Assembly (NCBI GenBank): GCA_964035545.1
Contig: OZ037766.1
Location: forward strand, 31,751,773 to 31,815,772
Length of the DNA: 64,000 nucleotides
DNA from: Bugula neritina
Taxonomy: Eukaryota; Bryozoa; Gymnolaemata; Cheilostomatida; Bugulidae
Direction: 5' to 3'
A program made the translations under genes and the position numbers. The notes below the pieces were generated by a model, which was given only the letters and a program-made list of their open reading frames with translations, was not told the DNA's origin and did not search any database. Below, one piece after another: positions 27,301 through 37,191 of this stretch (its first letter is position 1; each line of letters starts with the position of its first letter).

Positions 27301-28566
27301 TAAAATACGACATCTCACATAATGAGGGTAAAATATTATATCTCACACAGTTACAGTAAAATAAAATATCTCACACAATTAAAATGCAATATCTTGCACA
27401 TGCCATTTGAAAAACCTAAAATGATAAACTGGGTTAAATATTAGCTTATATACATCAAATAGTCTGCCTTTTCGTTCTGAAGTAAAACAAATTTAGTAAA
27501 AATATTACAAAATGTTTTTAAAATAACAGGGGCTTTAATTTTTTTGTTATAAAATAATTGTATTTATGTTTATTAGATGTGAAAATTATTTTTAAAATAT
27601 GATAGCTTAATGCCTGGATGACGGCAAGCATAAACAAAATAAACAATTAAAGTCTGTGGTTATATGTCACCTAAACATTGCTTAGCAGATGCATAAAGTT
27701 TTGGAATTATATGCATAAATCTAGAAAAATTACTGAAATAATTGAAAATAACTTTTATTGGATATTTTGTTATTCTATAGCAAAATATTATACTTTGTTT
27801 GCTGTCAATCGGAATTTGAACAAAAATAAAAGACTGGAATTAGCTTCACCAGCTGTAAAGGTGTTCTTAAGTGCTCTGGATTTTGCTCGCTAATAAGACA
27901 TGCACTTGGTGCATAGCAGATAGTGATTGGAAAAAAACTAAATAATTTTTTACATTAACATTATACGACGTTTTAGTAAGATGTTCAGAAAAAAAAACAT
28001 GAGAAATGCTAGTTTTGTTCTTTACATGTAAACATATACAAATATATAGTAAATTCGGCACTGCTCTTTCAACAACTGTAAGCTGTTTCTCTCCCATGGC
28101 TTTTGTTATAGCATTATACTACATAAATTTATATAGACATTTCTATAAATTACTTTAATAGACAATATACCAACATACTGTTTCCATAAACTTGAATACT
28201 GCCAAGTTTTAGAGAACTTTTAGCTGTAACTCCCAATTTATAAACGAGTCGCTCTTCATCTCCAAACATACACTTTAGGAGGTATTTTTCAGCTGATATT
28301 TCTCCTCGATGGTCACACAACTCCCACTCTTTATTTCTCAAGTCTGGAATACTAGTAGAAGGAAGGGGCCAATTTGCCCCATCAGTCATAAAAGACACAT
28401 CTTTGAGTGATTTTGATTCTAAAATATGTGAAATAAATGTACATGTGTTTATAGACACCATTTCTTCCCAAGTTGTGTAAAATCACACTTTCTCTTTTGG
28501 AATATATGTATAAAACTTTTCAGGTAACTTTTATATAAATAAAGTATAGTAAATAAAAATGTTATC

Positions 28567-28636
<70 letters not shown>

Positions 28637-31600
28637 GTATATACAATGTTTTGTTTAACTCACCTGACTGTCCTATATTTATGATTGCATAATAAAAGAG
28701 AAACGTCCTGTCATATTTCACCATAATCCAAGCAACCATAGTTTTATCTGACTGCAGATTAAGTAGAAAGGTACCAGAGGAGTAAGTTGGTGAAAGAGGG
28801 TTCTTTCTTGAAGCAGCTGCATATTCACAAAAATATGTTAATTAATCATATTATTCATATTTTAAAAAGTTATAGCATAAACATTTGATATTTATTTTAA
28901 GTAAAAACAACATTTTAATTTTAGGCAGAAATACTAACGAATTTTGTAAAATTCTGTAAAAAAACAAATAGTAGTATATTTTCAGAACAATAAGAGACAA
29001 AAACTTATTATATTTAGCTTTAAAACAAGATGATTATGGCTACATATGAAAAATATTGGTACAAAACGACGCTCGGTGTCACAACTGCATTTTTTTTAAA
29101 TTACCTGTTTATTTAAACTTGTTTTGTAAAGTTTTAGAGTGTAAACCTGATAGTTAATAAGAAATCATGCAGTATTCTAAACACTATAATATAAGTATAT
29201 GATATACTGTACAGCACTCTGTAATCTGAGCTATGACAAAAACATATTATTTCTACATGAAAAGAAATTGTTAACAGCTTAACTATCACTTTACCTGGAC
29301 ATTCTTCAAGGCAGAATCTGTCATATAAAACATATTTATCAGAGATGCATTCTGAGATACAAACTCCGTCAACATCAGAATATTGAGGACAACTTTCGTA
29401 CTAAAACAACATTATGTACTTTGATCTCTATTGTAAATGTCATATTTCATAGACTCAACAATGTAAAGTTTACGTTGAAGAAGTTCTTATAGTAGCTCTT
29501 TACGTACCTGGTAACAATCTGTAGTAGCTGGTCCTTTACAGCCTCCTGTACAATTAGAAGAACAGCATTCAGATGGTGTCGTACCATAACAGCCATTAGT
29601 ACAATTTCCATTGCAGACTGTAGACATTTTCTGGCACTTATCTTCTCCTGGACCCCAACACTGGCCATTGCAACTGACTGAACAATTATCTGTAAAACAC
29701 TTGACTGTAGGATGTGTAGCCATGTTGGATTATGATAAAACAGTATTGAATCACTTGTAAACTGTTAGAAGGTGTCTGCTATTGGACTATGGAAATGTTG
29801 CTCATACCTTATAAAATATTTTATTGTTCAGCTGCTTACCCTGGCAAGCTGATTGGCTATCCACCACTGTCACTGTTTGCTCAGTTGAATTTCTTAGCAT
29901 TTTCTCAAAGTCAATGGTTTTAGTGTAGCAGTTGTAAGACTCTATGTGTATGTTTCCTGCTTCAACAGCTAAAACCGGAAATTAGTACAAACTATTGACA
30001 TATAGCAAGACAAAAACACCACAAGTTACACTTTGTATGTTTTTCTCTGTAAACACCAGAGTGTTTGATACTCTTCATGTAATAAACTGCTGCTCGTAGG
30101 AGGTTAAAGGTTAAACTAATTGTTTTCTTATATAAGTTATTGTTTTAATATAATATATCAATCCTCAATTTAAAGCATGATCAAGTCTATGATTGGTTTT
30201 TTAAACAAAGGAAATCTTTTTTATAGTTGTACTGTATTAGAATAACTATTAAGCCTTAATTCAATAATTTTTTATTTGATGAAACTTGTTTTGAAAACTT
30301 TTAGGCCAGATTATTAGGTGAACAAGGCCAAATCTTTTCTAATATTGCATTCTTGTTGTAAGATGAAAGCAAAGAAGTCAAAGGATTTGATGCAGAAATG
30401 TACATTAAAAACCATTGATCTAACATGCTAGTTAATTAGAATTAATTACAAACATATCTACATATGCAAAAGTTTAAGCTTGAAAGGGGATAGGTGTAAG
30501 ATGATCTGATGTTGACAAGCTACAAGCTAACAAGTACTAAAGCTACTGACAAGTGATAGCCGAAGGAAAGCCAACAAGGAACACTCTAGAGCTTAGCCTG
30601 GTAGGTTAACACTACATGGCGCAGTCGGCAGGATATTGAGGAGACAAGAGTTACAAAAGAGAGAAGTGTGTTGTTTGGAGTTCACTAGACTTCAGAGGTT
30701 TATATTTGGAAAAAAGAGTTGAGAGGTTTGTTGAGAAAGGTGGTGAGTGTTGACTTTTGAGCAATTTATAAAGAATACTAATAGATTCAGAATAAGAGTG
30801 ACTGCGAAAGGAACTGAGAATTAAACTTTGAGAGACACGGATGCGCCCAGAGATTGGAACTGAGAGTACAGTGCATAATCACGAAATAGCTGCTTAAAAT
30901 TAAATTGTTTTATTTACTCTATTAAAACTGCTCAAGTGTAGTATGGCTCATGAAGACATCAAATTAGACCTTAATGCTTTTCCTAAATTAAAGTTGGATG
31001 AAAGCAACATAACCAAATCTTGGAACTCATGGCTCATTCAATTTAAATTGAGTATAGAAGTTACTTCTCTTAATGCAGGGTTTGAAGTAGTAGGGGATGA
31101 ACAGGTTAGCAGATTTAGAGGTAGGAGAAAGCTTTTAGCTCTGTTAGGAGCTGTAGGGTCAGAAGGTCTTGATACTTTACAGTCATTAGGTTTTGATTTG
31201 AATAATAACTCTGATGATGGATATGAGTTAGCCTTAGACTTACTGCAATCTCACTATGATAGAGATGATACATTTTATGTGAAAACCATGAAGTTTGTCA
31301 CTGTGACCCAAGCTTGTGGAGAAAACGAAATTGATTATTTGCTAAGAGTTGAGAAGCTAAGTAGAGCAATAAACTTTGGCAATAATGATGATGTTAGAAT
31401 GGGATTTGCAGTTGCACTAGCAGTTAATGGTTTAAGAAATGCAGGATTACGTAGACATTTGTTGCAGCATGCTAACCTAAGCTGGGAACAGCTGAAAAGA
31501 AAAAGTCGTGCTGCACATTTAAGTAAACTTTCTGAGGATGCTTTAAATGCAATAAACAATGGATGCATAGATGAACAGTCAATTGGTAGACTCACATATT

Positions 31601-34600
31601 CTTACCAAGCTAATGGTAACTCAGAACATTGTAAGAAAAGAGATAAAGTCCTACATAGATCTAATTATGATAAGATAACTTCTATCAATAGAGACAACTC
31701 TTTTTCAAAGAAAAAGGAGGCATGTAATTCATATCAACATTGTATTTATAAATCGCAAAATGCTTACAAAAGTCATGGTAGATGCTTTAGATGTGACCGT
31801 ACAGGACATTATGTGAGAAACTGCCCTAAAACCCGTTGCTACATGTGCAAGGAATTCGGCCACATTGCTCAAGATTGTTCTGATAACGAAAGATACCATC
31901 ACAAAAAGAGATATGTGGAACAAAGAGAAAACAGGATCGGAGTTATGAACTCCTTCAAATCAGTGAAGTTTTCTAAAAAGAGTGATGTGACTTATAATCA
32001 CAATGTCAGTCCTAAAATAACAAGGACTTTACTAGTTAGTGGTAGGCGTGTAGAATTCTTGCTAGATACTGGGTCTGAGGTTTCTACACTTACTGAGGCG
32101 ACTGCAGAAAAGTTGAACATTAAATTAAAGGAACCAGATAAGCATATTACAGGTGTTGATAAGTCTTTGGTGAATGTGCTAGGCAGAGCTAAGGTTTGCA
32201 TTGGCGACTTCAACAGATTTGTGGATACCAAGATTTATGTATTGGCAAACTCTACTGAAAATTTGCTTGGTATAGCTGATATTACTAGGTTAAAATTGCT
32301 GGATCTGCAATGTTGATATAAAATGATACATGTGTGTTGTAGATATGGAAAAGTGTATTGATGTTCACTGTAATGATATAAACACATTATTGCAGTGGAA
32401 TACTATGGAATGACAGGCAGAAGCAGTTACCAACAATGTTGTCTGCTCCCGTGAGTTAAACTCATGGAAGACTCTGTAAGCCGACGAGAGAAGTCAGTTG
32501 TGACCCTCGCTGTTGCTTCACGGGGTGTGAGCCGAGTGTAGTCTATATGCAGACCCTCGACATCTCACTTTCAGATAATATGATAAATGTGAGGTTTGAC
32601 CTCAGTACTGACATGACATCATCAACATTGCTACTAATGTTGTCTGCTCCTGTGAGTTCCTTAGTTTAACTCATAGAAGACTCTGCAAGCTAGCAAGAGA
32701 AGTCAGCCTTGACCCTTGCTGCTACTTCACTTTCAGATAATATGATAAATGTCAAATTTGGCATTGTTCTTCCCAACAGTGCTAGCAATGAGAGGAGGTG
32801 GGATTCGACATCTAGGACTGAGCCACTTTGAACCACTTCATAATAAGTTTAAGTATTCAAGGGCATTAGTTGAAAGCTAGTTTTGTTCGAATTGATTGCA
32901 CTTCTCTTTCAAAAGAAAAGGGCATGTGGAATTATTAGCATCATGATGATGATAATATAGATATGTGTTCTGGTATTCTGAAAATGTGCTCTTGTGCCCT
33001 GCTTCTCTTTTGTAAGGAGGGAGCATGTAAGATGATCTGATGTTGACAAGCTACAAGCTAACAAGTACTAAAGCTACTGACAAGTGATAGCCGAAGGAAA
33101 GCCAACAAGGAACACTCTAGAGCTTAGCCTGGTAGGTTAACACTACAATAGGCAGCATTAGTCATTCAAACCACACAAGGTTTTGTTGAGTCATATGGAA
33201 GTCTTTCAGTTTCAAACTTCTGCTAATAACCAACTGTAAAACTTGCTTTGGAAACTCTTCTGAGTATAAATTATAAATTATGTACAATTATTAGAAATTA
33301 TTCTGCATAAACTATCTAAATTACTTACTTTGCAATGCATAGAGATCATAGAAAGGTCTGTCACTATCACTCAGTCTCAAACTAAAATAAGCATCTTCTG
33401 CTAGAGGTTCACCTTCTGTTGTTTTCCCTCCAATTGACATCAGATTAATTAGTCCAGTTTCCTTGACGGAGGAGGCTGAAAAACATAATAATAATTTTGT
33501 TGTTTTTTGCGAAGTCTCTCTTTTCAATGAATACAATATAATTTGGAAGCAGTCATGAATAAGCACTACTAATGCTTCATTATTATTGTAAAACAATTGG
33601 ATGAACAACTGAAGTGGAACATAATTCATTGAAAAGGTGACTATGGAGTATTGAGTAGGTTTTAAAATAAATTGTATTTCAAGAAGCAAACATAAACTAA
33701 TGACTATAACATACTACTAAATTTTTTCAAAAATAAAAGAAGCGAAATCAATACCTAGAAAAATTTAAAGTTCTCAAGTCTAAGTTGTCAGGTAAGCCTA
33801 GGGCCACACGATGCGTATTTTCGCATGCGAAAATTGAAATCACAAGTAGCAAAGGTGTTCACTGTAGCGTCAGTGATGCGTGATAAATAAAGCTTTCATT
33901 TTTAAATCGCACTCGCTTTCAATAAAACGCAATTTACTGGAATGTAGCACTAAAATAAAGAAATTGGGCTCGCTGAATAACTACCACCCAATTAGGTGAC
34001 GACGACAGAGACGATTCGCACTTGCGTTGAGAATGTAGAGCGACAAGGACACCTTTGCTACTCGAGATTTCAATTTTCGCATGCGAAAATACGCACCGTG
34101 TGGCCCTAGGCTAACACAACTGTTTAGACTCGTTCTAAAAGCATTCTCATTTATTATATGCATAATACTTACCATACATCAACAAATATATTTGAATATG
34201 ATATTTCAAAATTCTTAAGTTTCCTATAGTTTCTGCAACTGGCCAATTCTGTTTGAAAGTATCTACATTTAAAGCAGTTATTAGATACCTAAACGAGCAG
34301 TTCCGTAGATGAACAGACGTCCTCGAACTCTTGTGATGCTGTTAAAGAAGTCTCTAGAAAATGCATCGTAATACCGGTATGTTTGAACCGGTTTCCAAGA
34401 AATATGCATGTCACCTAAGACAAATGAGCAGCCCCTGTAGAGTAATCTCAAGAAGTAGAAGTCCTGAGACTGGTACTGTGCATATTGAATACTGTTGTTA
34501 TGGTACTGCCCACTGCAGGTTCTGTCGAATATATCTTAAATAGAGGAAATTCAATGAGTAATATTTAAATAGAGCTACATTTCAAAAGTCTGCTGCTTAT

Positions 34601-34805
34601 ATAAAAAATAAATACAACTTAGCAAAGCATGAAAAATAGAAATAATTATTATCAATGTGAATTGTGATAAAATTAGGCTAACACAACATAATAGGTTTAA
34701 TATACTACCTGTCAGGCTTGCCTGAGTTAAACTTGTCAAATAAAGCAAAACAATTACAAATTCTAAACAATAAACAACATGTTTATTCACGCATGTGGCA
34801 GCCAT
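19860..34805 (-). CDS. Receptor B: inverted paralogue of receptor A, no kinase, charged-repeat tail
   Basis: Exons in transcript order: 34709-34805, 34289-34534, 33329-33475, 29840-29968, 29508-29689, 29295-29400, 28664-28816, 28179-28418, 27088-27294, 26595-26852, 26001-26216, 25134-25314, 24528-24715, 23937-24154, 22061-22170, 21741-21822, 19860-20858. Total 1252 aa in frame. Thirteen of 17 exons have exactly the same length as in receptor A. Exon 2 keeps the canonical GTATCT donor and is 6 nt longer. Differences concentrate in the juxtamembrane exon (24 nt shorter), the TM exon (30 nt shorter; helix VILLPIMLGLAGVV) and the tail exon (168 nt longer). The tail opens with KKGH/KKEH/KKEY repeats, continues with a YDEI/YDDN array and ends in polylysine (KKKSVKRYKK). 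A's C-terminal tyrosine pair is broken: YDVI reads QGVI and YKEL reads YKEP. Intron 3 carries an LTR element and intron 2 a MITE. Domain order otherwise as in A. Confidence 0.8.
22176..23935. repeat. AT-rich minisatellite, receptor B intron 14
   Basis: About 1.75 kb of the same family as 10976-13205, read on the opposite strand and filling the homologous intron. It has more ATGTATATATA units and lacks A's GTATTTATATATG island. A block of roughly 450 bp recurs (compare 23100-23490 with 23550-23890). Confidence 0.95.
24246..24475. repeat. CA/CGCA microsatellite followed by CACGTG palindrome array
   Basis: 24246-24412 is CA and ACGC dinucleotide/tetranucleotide repeat. 24413-24470 is tandem GTGACAC on one half and GTGTCAC on the other, a near-perfect inverted repeat with repeated CACGTG cores. 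Confidence 0.85.
28571..28632. repeat. (AT)n microsatellite in receptor B intron 7
   Basis: AT dinucleotide tract homologous in position to 5539-5591. Confidence 0.9.
30495..30616 (+). repeat. 5' LTR (122 bp)
   Basis: Begins TGTAAGATGATCTG and ends GGTTAACACTACA. Followed without a gap by the primer binding site. Appears identical to the 3' copy, which suggests recent insertion or recent conversion. Confidence 0.9.
30943..32316 (+). CDS. Retrotransposon Gag polyprotein with fused aspartic protease
   Basis: One 457-codon ORF without introns. The first ~230 residues are capsid-like, Leu/Asn-rich and without a sharp motif. Two CCHC zinc knuckles follow at roughly residues 280 and 298 (CFRCDRTGHYVRNC, CYMCKEFGHIAQDC), the nucleocapsid signature. 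A retropepsin-type active site lies near residue 373 (VEFLLDTGSEVSTL), with a downstream hydrophobic-glycine segment (VLGRAKVCIGD) and an end at residue 457 (LLGIADITRLKLLDLQC). The ORF stops where a pol gene would begin, so mobility would need polymerase and integrase supplied by a relative. The frame is open throughout, consistent with a young copy. Confidence 0.88.
   Translation: MAHEDIKLDLNAFPKLKLDESNITKSWNSWLIQFKLSIEVTSLNAGFEVVGDEQVSRFRGRRKLLALLGAVGSEGLDTLQSLGFDLNNNSDDGYELALDLLQSHYDRDDTFYVKTMKFVTVTQACGENEIDYLLRVEKLSRAINFGNNDDVRMGFAVALAVNGLRNAGLRRHLLQHANLSWEQLKRKSRAAHLSKLSEDALNAINNGCIDEQSIGRLTYSYQANGNSEHCKKRDKVLHRSNYDKITSINRDNSFSKKKEACNSYQHCIYKSQNAYKSHGRCFRCDRTGHYVRNCPKTRCYMCKEFGHIAQDCSDNERYHHKKRYVEQRENRIGVMNSFKSVKFSKKSDVTYNHNVSPKITRTLLVSGRRVEFLLDTGSEVSTLTEATAEKLNIKLKEPDKHITGVDKSLVNVLGRAKVCIGDFNRFVDTKIYVLANSTENLLGIADITRLKLLDLQC
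32430..32760 (+). repeat. Duplicated block in the element's 3' non-coding region
   Basis: Two diverged direct copies of a segment containing GTTGTCTGCTCC..GTGAGTT..ACTCAT..GAAGACTCTG..GAGAGAAGTCAG, near 32438 and 32636. Each is followed by CTTTCAGATAATATGATAAATGT (near 32570 and 32730). A tandem duplication internal to the retroelement. Confidence 0.6.
33026..33147 (+). repeat. 3' LTR (122 bp)
   Basis: Same sequence as the 5' LTR, preceded by the polypurine tract and followed by the ATAGG target-site copy. Confidence 0.9.
33796..34111. mobile_element. MITE with ~70-bp terminal inverted repeats
   Basis: A 316-bp non-coding element whose ends are inverted copies. Each end reads inward GCCTAGGGCCACACG, then TGCGTATTTTCGCATGCG, then AAAATTGAAATC and AGTAGCAAAGGTGT with few mismatches. 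TAA flanks both sides (33793-33795 and 34112-34114), consistent with a 3-bp TWA target as used by PIF/Harbinger-type transposases; that class assignment is inference. It lies in intron 2 of receptor B. The aligned intron of receptor A (near 2925-2960, CAAACAGTTGTTTTATTC) lacks it. Each arm contains the 16-bp palindrome TTTTCGCATGCGAAAA. Confidence 0.82.
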
Positions 34806-35236
34806 ACTACCTAAACTCTGCTGTGTCCAATTATAGAGAAGATATCCTGTAATTTTGCTCAAGGATCAACAATTAGACAAATTCAACATAAAATTAACAA
34901 TTGAAATACGAAGTATTCTGAATTTTTCAGTTTCGATTGGTAAACTACAAATATGAAAGTGCTACATTCACACAGTTTGTGATACGATTTACTATATAGG
35001 TAAAGTTTATTATAACATACAATAATGAAGTAAGTTATATATATAAAAAATAAAGCTTAATAATGACTAAACACACACTGAACATCTTTTAACATGTATG
35101 TTTCTTAGAAGCTGTTTAACCAACTTCGGACCACTTTATCTTAGTTGTAATAGCTGGTCATTTTAATTCTGCGTTAGTCAGTCACCTTTAAATATGATAT
35201 AATCTTGATGCAATCAAAAATAATTACTTTTCATGC

Positions 35237-35892
35237 AGTCAGTCATATAGTCAGTCATATAGTCAGTCAGTCAGTCAGTCAGTCAGTCAGTCAGTCAGTC
35301 AGTCAGTCAGTCAGTCAGTCAGTCAGTCAGTCAGTCAGTCAGTCAGTCAGTCAGTCAGTCAGTCAGTCAGTCAGTCAGTCAGTCAGTCAGTCAGTCAGTC
35401 AGTCAGTCAGTCAGTCAGTCAGTCAGTCAGTCAGTCAGTCAGTCAGTCAGTCAGTCAGTCAGTCAGTCAGTCAGTCAGTCAGTCAGTCAGTCAGTCAGTC
35501 AGTCAGTCAGTCAGTCAGTCAGTCAGTCAGTCAGTCAGTCAGTCAGTCAGTCAGTCAGTCAGTCAGTCAGTCAGTCAGTCAGTCAGTCAGTCAGTCAGTC
35601 AGTCAGTCAGTCAGTCAGTCAGTCAGTCAGTCAGTCAGTCAGTCAGTCAGTCAGTCAGTCAGTCAGTCAGTCAGTCAGTCAGTCAGTCAGTCAGTCAGTC
35701 AGTCAGTCAGTCAGTCAGTCAGTCAGTCAGTCAGTCAGTCAGTCAGTCAGTCAGTCAGTCAGTCAGTCAGTCAGTCAGTCAGTCAGTCAGTCAGTCAGTC
35801 AGTCAGTCAGTCAGTCAGTCAGTCAGTCAGTCAGTCAGTCAGTCAGTCAGTCAGTCAGTCAGTCAGTCAGTCAGTCAGTCAGTCAGTCAGTG
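35237..35892. repeat. (AGTC)n tetranucleotide satellite, about 650 bp
   Basis: Around 160 uninterrupted AGTC units, about 430 bp upstream of the receptor B start codon, so within or near its promoter. No equivalent is present upstream of receptor A. It is open in some frames (SVSQ repeats), but that is a repeat artefact. Confidence 0.97.
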
Positions 35893-36114
35893 AACCTGAC
35901 TGTAAGCAGTCAAGTTTTGTATTTGAAACAAAACACAGTCTACTTTGCAGCTAGAGCATCACTTCTAAATGCAATAATTTTTTCTCCATATAAATGGTGC
36001 TCCTTGCAGTACCGCTTTTAAGTTATTATTTATAATAAAGTAATAGAGGCAATTTTACAACAGTTAAGATGCATCATAACTGTTTACAAATTATATATAA
36101 CATATTAGCATTAT

Positions 36115-36435
36115 TTGTAGTATATAGTATGTAGTATATAGTATGTGGTGTGTAGTGTGTAGTATGTATATAGTGTGTAGTGTGTGGTTTCTAGTATGTG
36201 TAGTGTGCGCAGTGTGTGCAGTGTGTGCAGTGTGTGTAGTGTGTGCAGTGTGTGCAGTGTGCGCAGTGTGTACAGTGTGCGTACTGTGTGCATGAGGTGT
36301 GCGTGCAATGTGTGTGTGGTGTTTGTGTGTGTATGTGTGTCCGTGTGTGTGTGTGCGTGTGTGTGTGCGTGTGCGTGTGCGTGCGCGTGTGCGTGTGTGT
36401 GTGCTTGCGGGCATGCGTGTGAGCGTGTGCATGTA
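36115..36435. repeat. GT-rich degenerate repeat
   Basis: TAGTATGTAG units passing into GTGTGCAGT and then GTGTGCGT dinucleotide-rich sequence. Intergenic. Confidence 0.85.
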
Positions 36436-36534
36436 CAACTCAAATTTTAACATTGGTTAACCTTGGTTGAGTCAAGTCAACTTCAAGCAATACCATGAAA
36501 CTTAACTTTCAATGTACTTGAATTTTAGTGAGTG

Positions 36535-36815
36535 CTGGGTTACTAGGTAGTTGCAAGTTGATGTATATGCTTGTTGCTAGGTAGTTGCCAGTTGATGTAT
36601 ATGCTTGTTACTAGGTAGTTGCCAGTTGATGTATATGCTTGTTGCTAGGTAGTTGCCAGTTGATGTATATGCTTGTTGCTAGGTAGTTGCTAGTTGATGT
36701 ATATGCTTGTTGCTAGGTAGTTGCCAGTTGATGTATATGCTTGTTGCTAGGTAGTTGCTAGTTGATGTATATGCTCGTTGCTAGGTAGTTGCCAGTTGAT
36801 GTATATGCTTGTTGC
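36535..36815. repeat. 31-bp minisatellite, about 9 copies
   Basis: Unit contains TTGCTAGGTAGTTGCCAG followed by TTGATGTATATGC, with a few T/C and A/G variants. Lies downstream of C1. Confidence 0.9.
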
Positions 36816-37191
36816 TATTTGTAGCATGTGCTGTGGAAAAAACTTATTTTGCACAAAACTTTTCATATCTTACAAAAAGGCTTGCATCACCAGCTGTATT
36901 GTGAGTTTTATCAACCCATGTTTCTAATCAGTACATTTGGGTGTAATTGTTATTATACATTAACTTGTAGAAAACTATACCACACAATTTGTTATCATAT
37001 AAAATAGATAAATTAGCCAACAGTAAACAAATAAACTCTTCAAAATTTAACAAAGCATTCGCAGTGTTCTGATTTTCATTCCAAGTTGTTCGGACTAAAA
37101 TTTTTAAAAATATACATGAAGTTTCAACACAAGCTGCTGTCCTAACATCATTGTTTCCTTTCGAGATACAAGTCCCAGTCAATAAATCTTC

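Larger units (their letters stand above)
30495..33147 (+). mobile_element. Non-autonomous LTR retrotransposon, gag-protease only
   Basis: Two 122-bp direct LTRs (30495-30616 and 33026-33147) look identical base for base, start TGTAAG and end CTACA. A 5-bp target duplication ATAGG flanks the element (30490-30494 and 33148-33152). Directly after the 5' LTR is TGGCGCAGTCGGCAGGAT (30617-30634), the complement expected for the 3' end of a tRNA-Ser, so this is the primer binding site. A purine tract AAGGAGGGAGCA precedes the 3' LTR. The interior holds one gag/protease ORF and about 700 bp of non-coding sequence; no reverse transcriptase, RNase H or integrase is seen. The homologous intron of receptor A has a single uninterrupted ATAGG (as CCTAT near 3560), the empty site. 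The Ser primer and small LTR suggest the Mag branch of Gypsy elements, as inference. It lies antisense in intron 3 of receptor B. Confidence 0.9.

Noticed and set aside
35205-35954. 249-aa SVSQ-repeat ORF
   Set aside because: Pure AGTC satellite; open only because the repeat contains no stop in that frame.
36535-36815. CRISPR-like array
   Set aside because: Units are contiguous without unique spacers, and the genome is eukaryotic; this is a minisatellite. The same holds for the other VNTRs.
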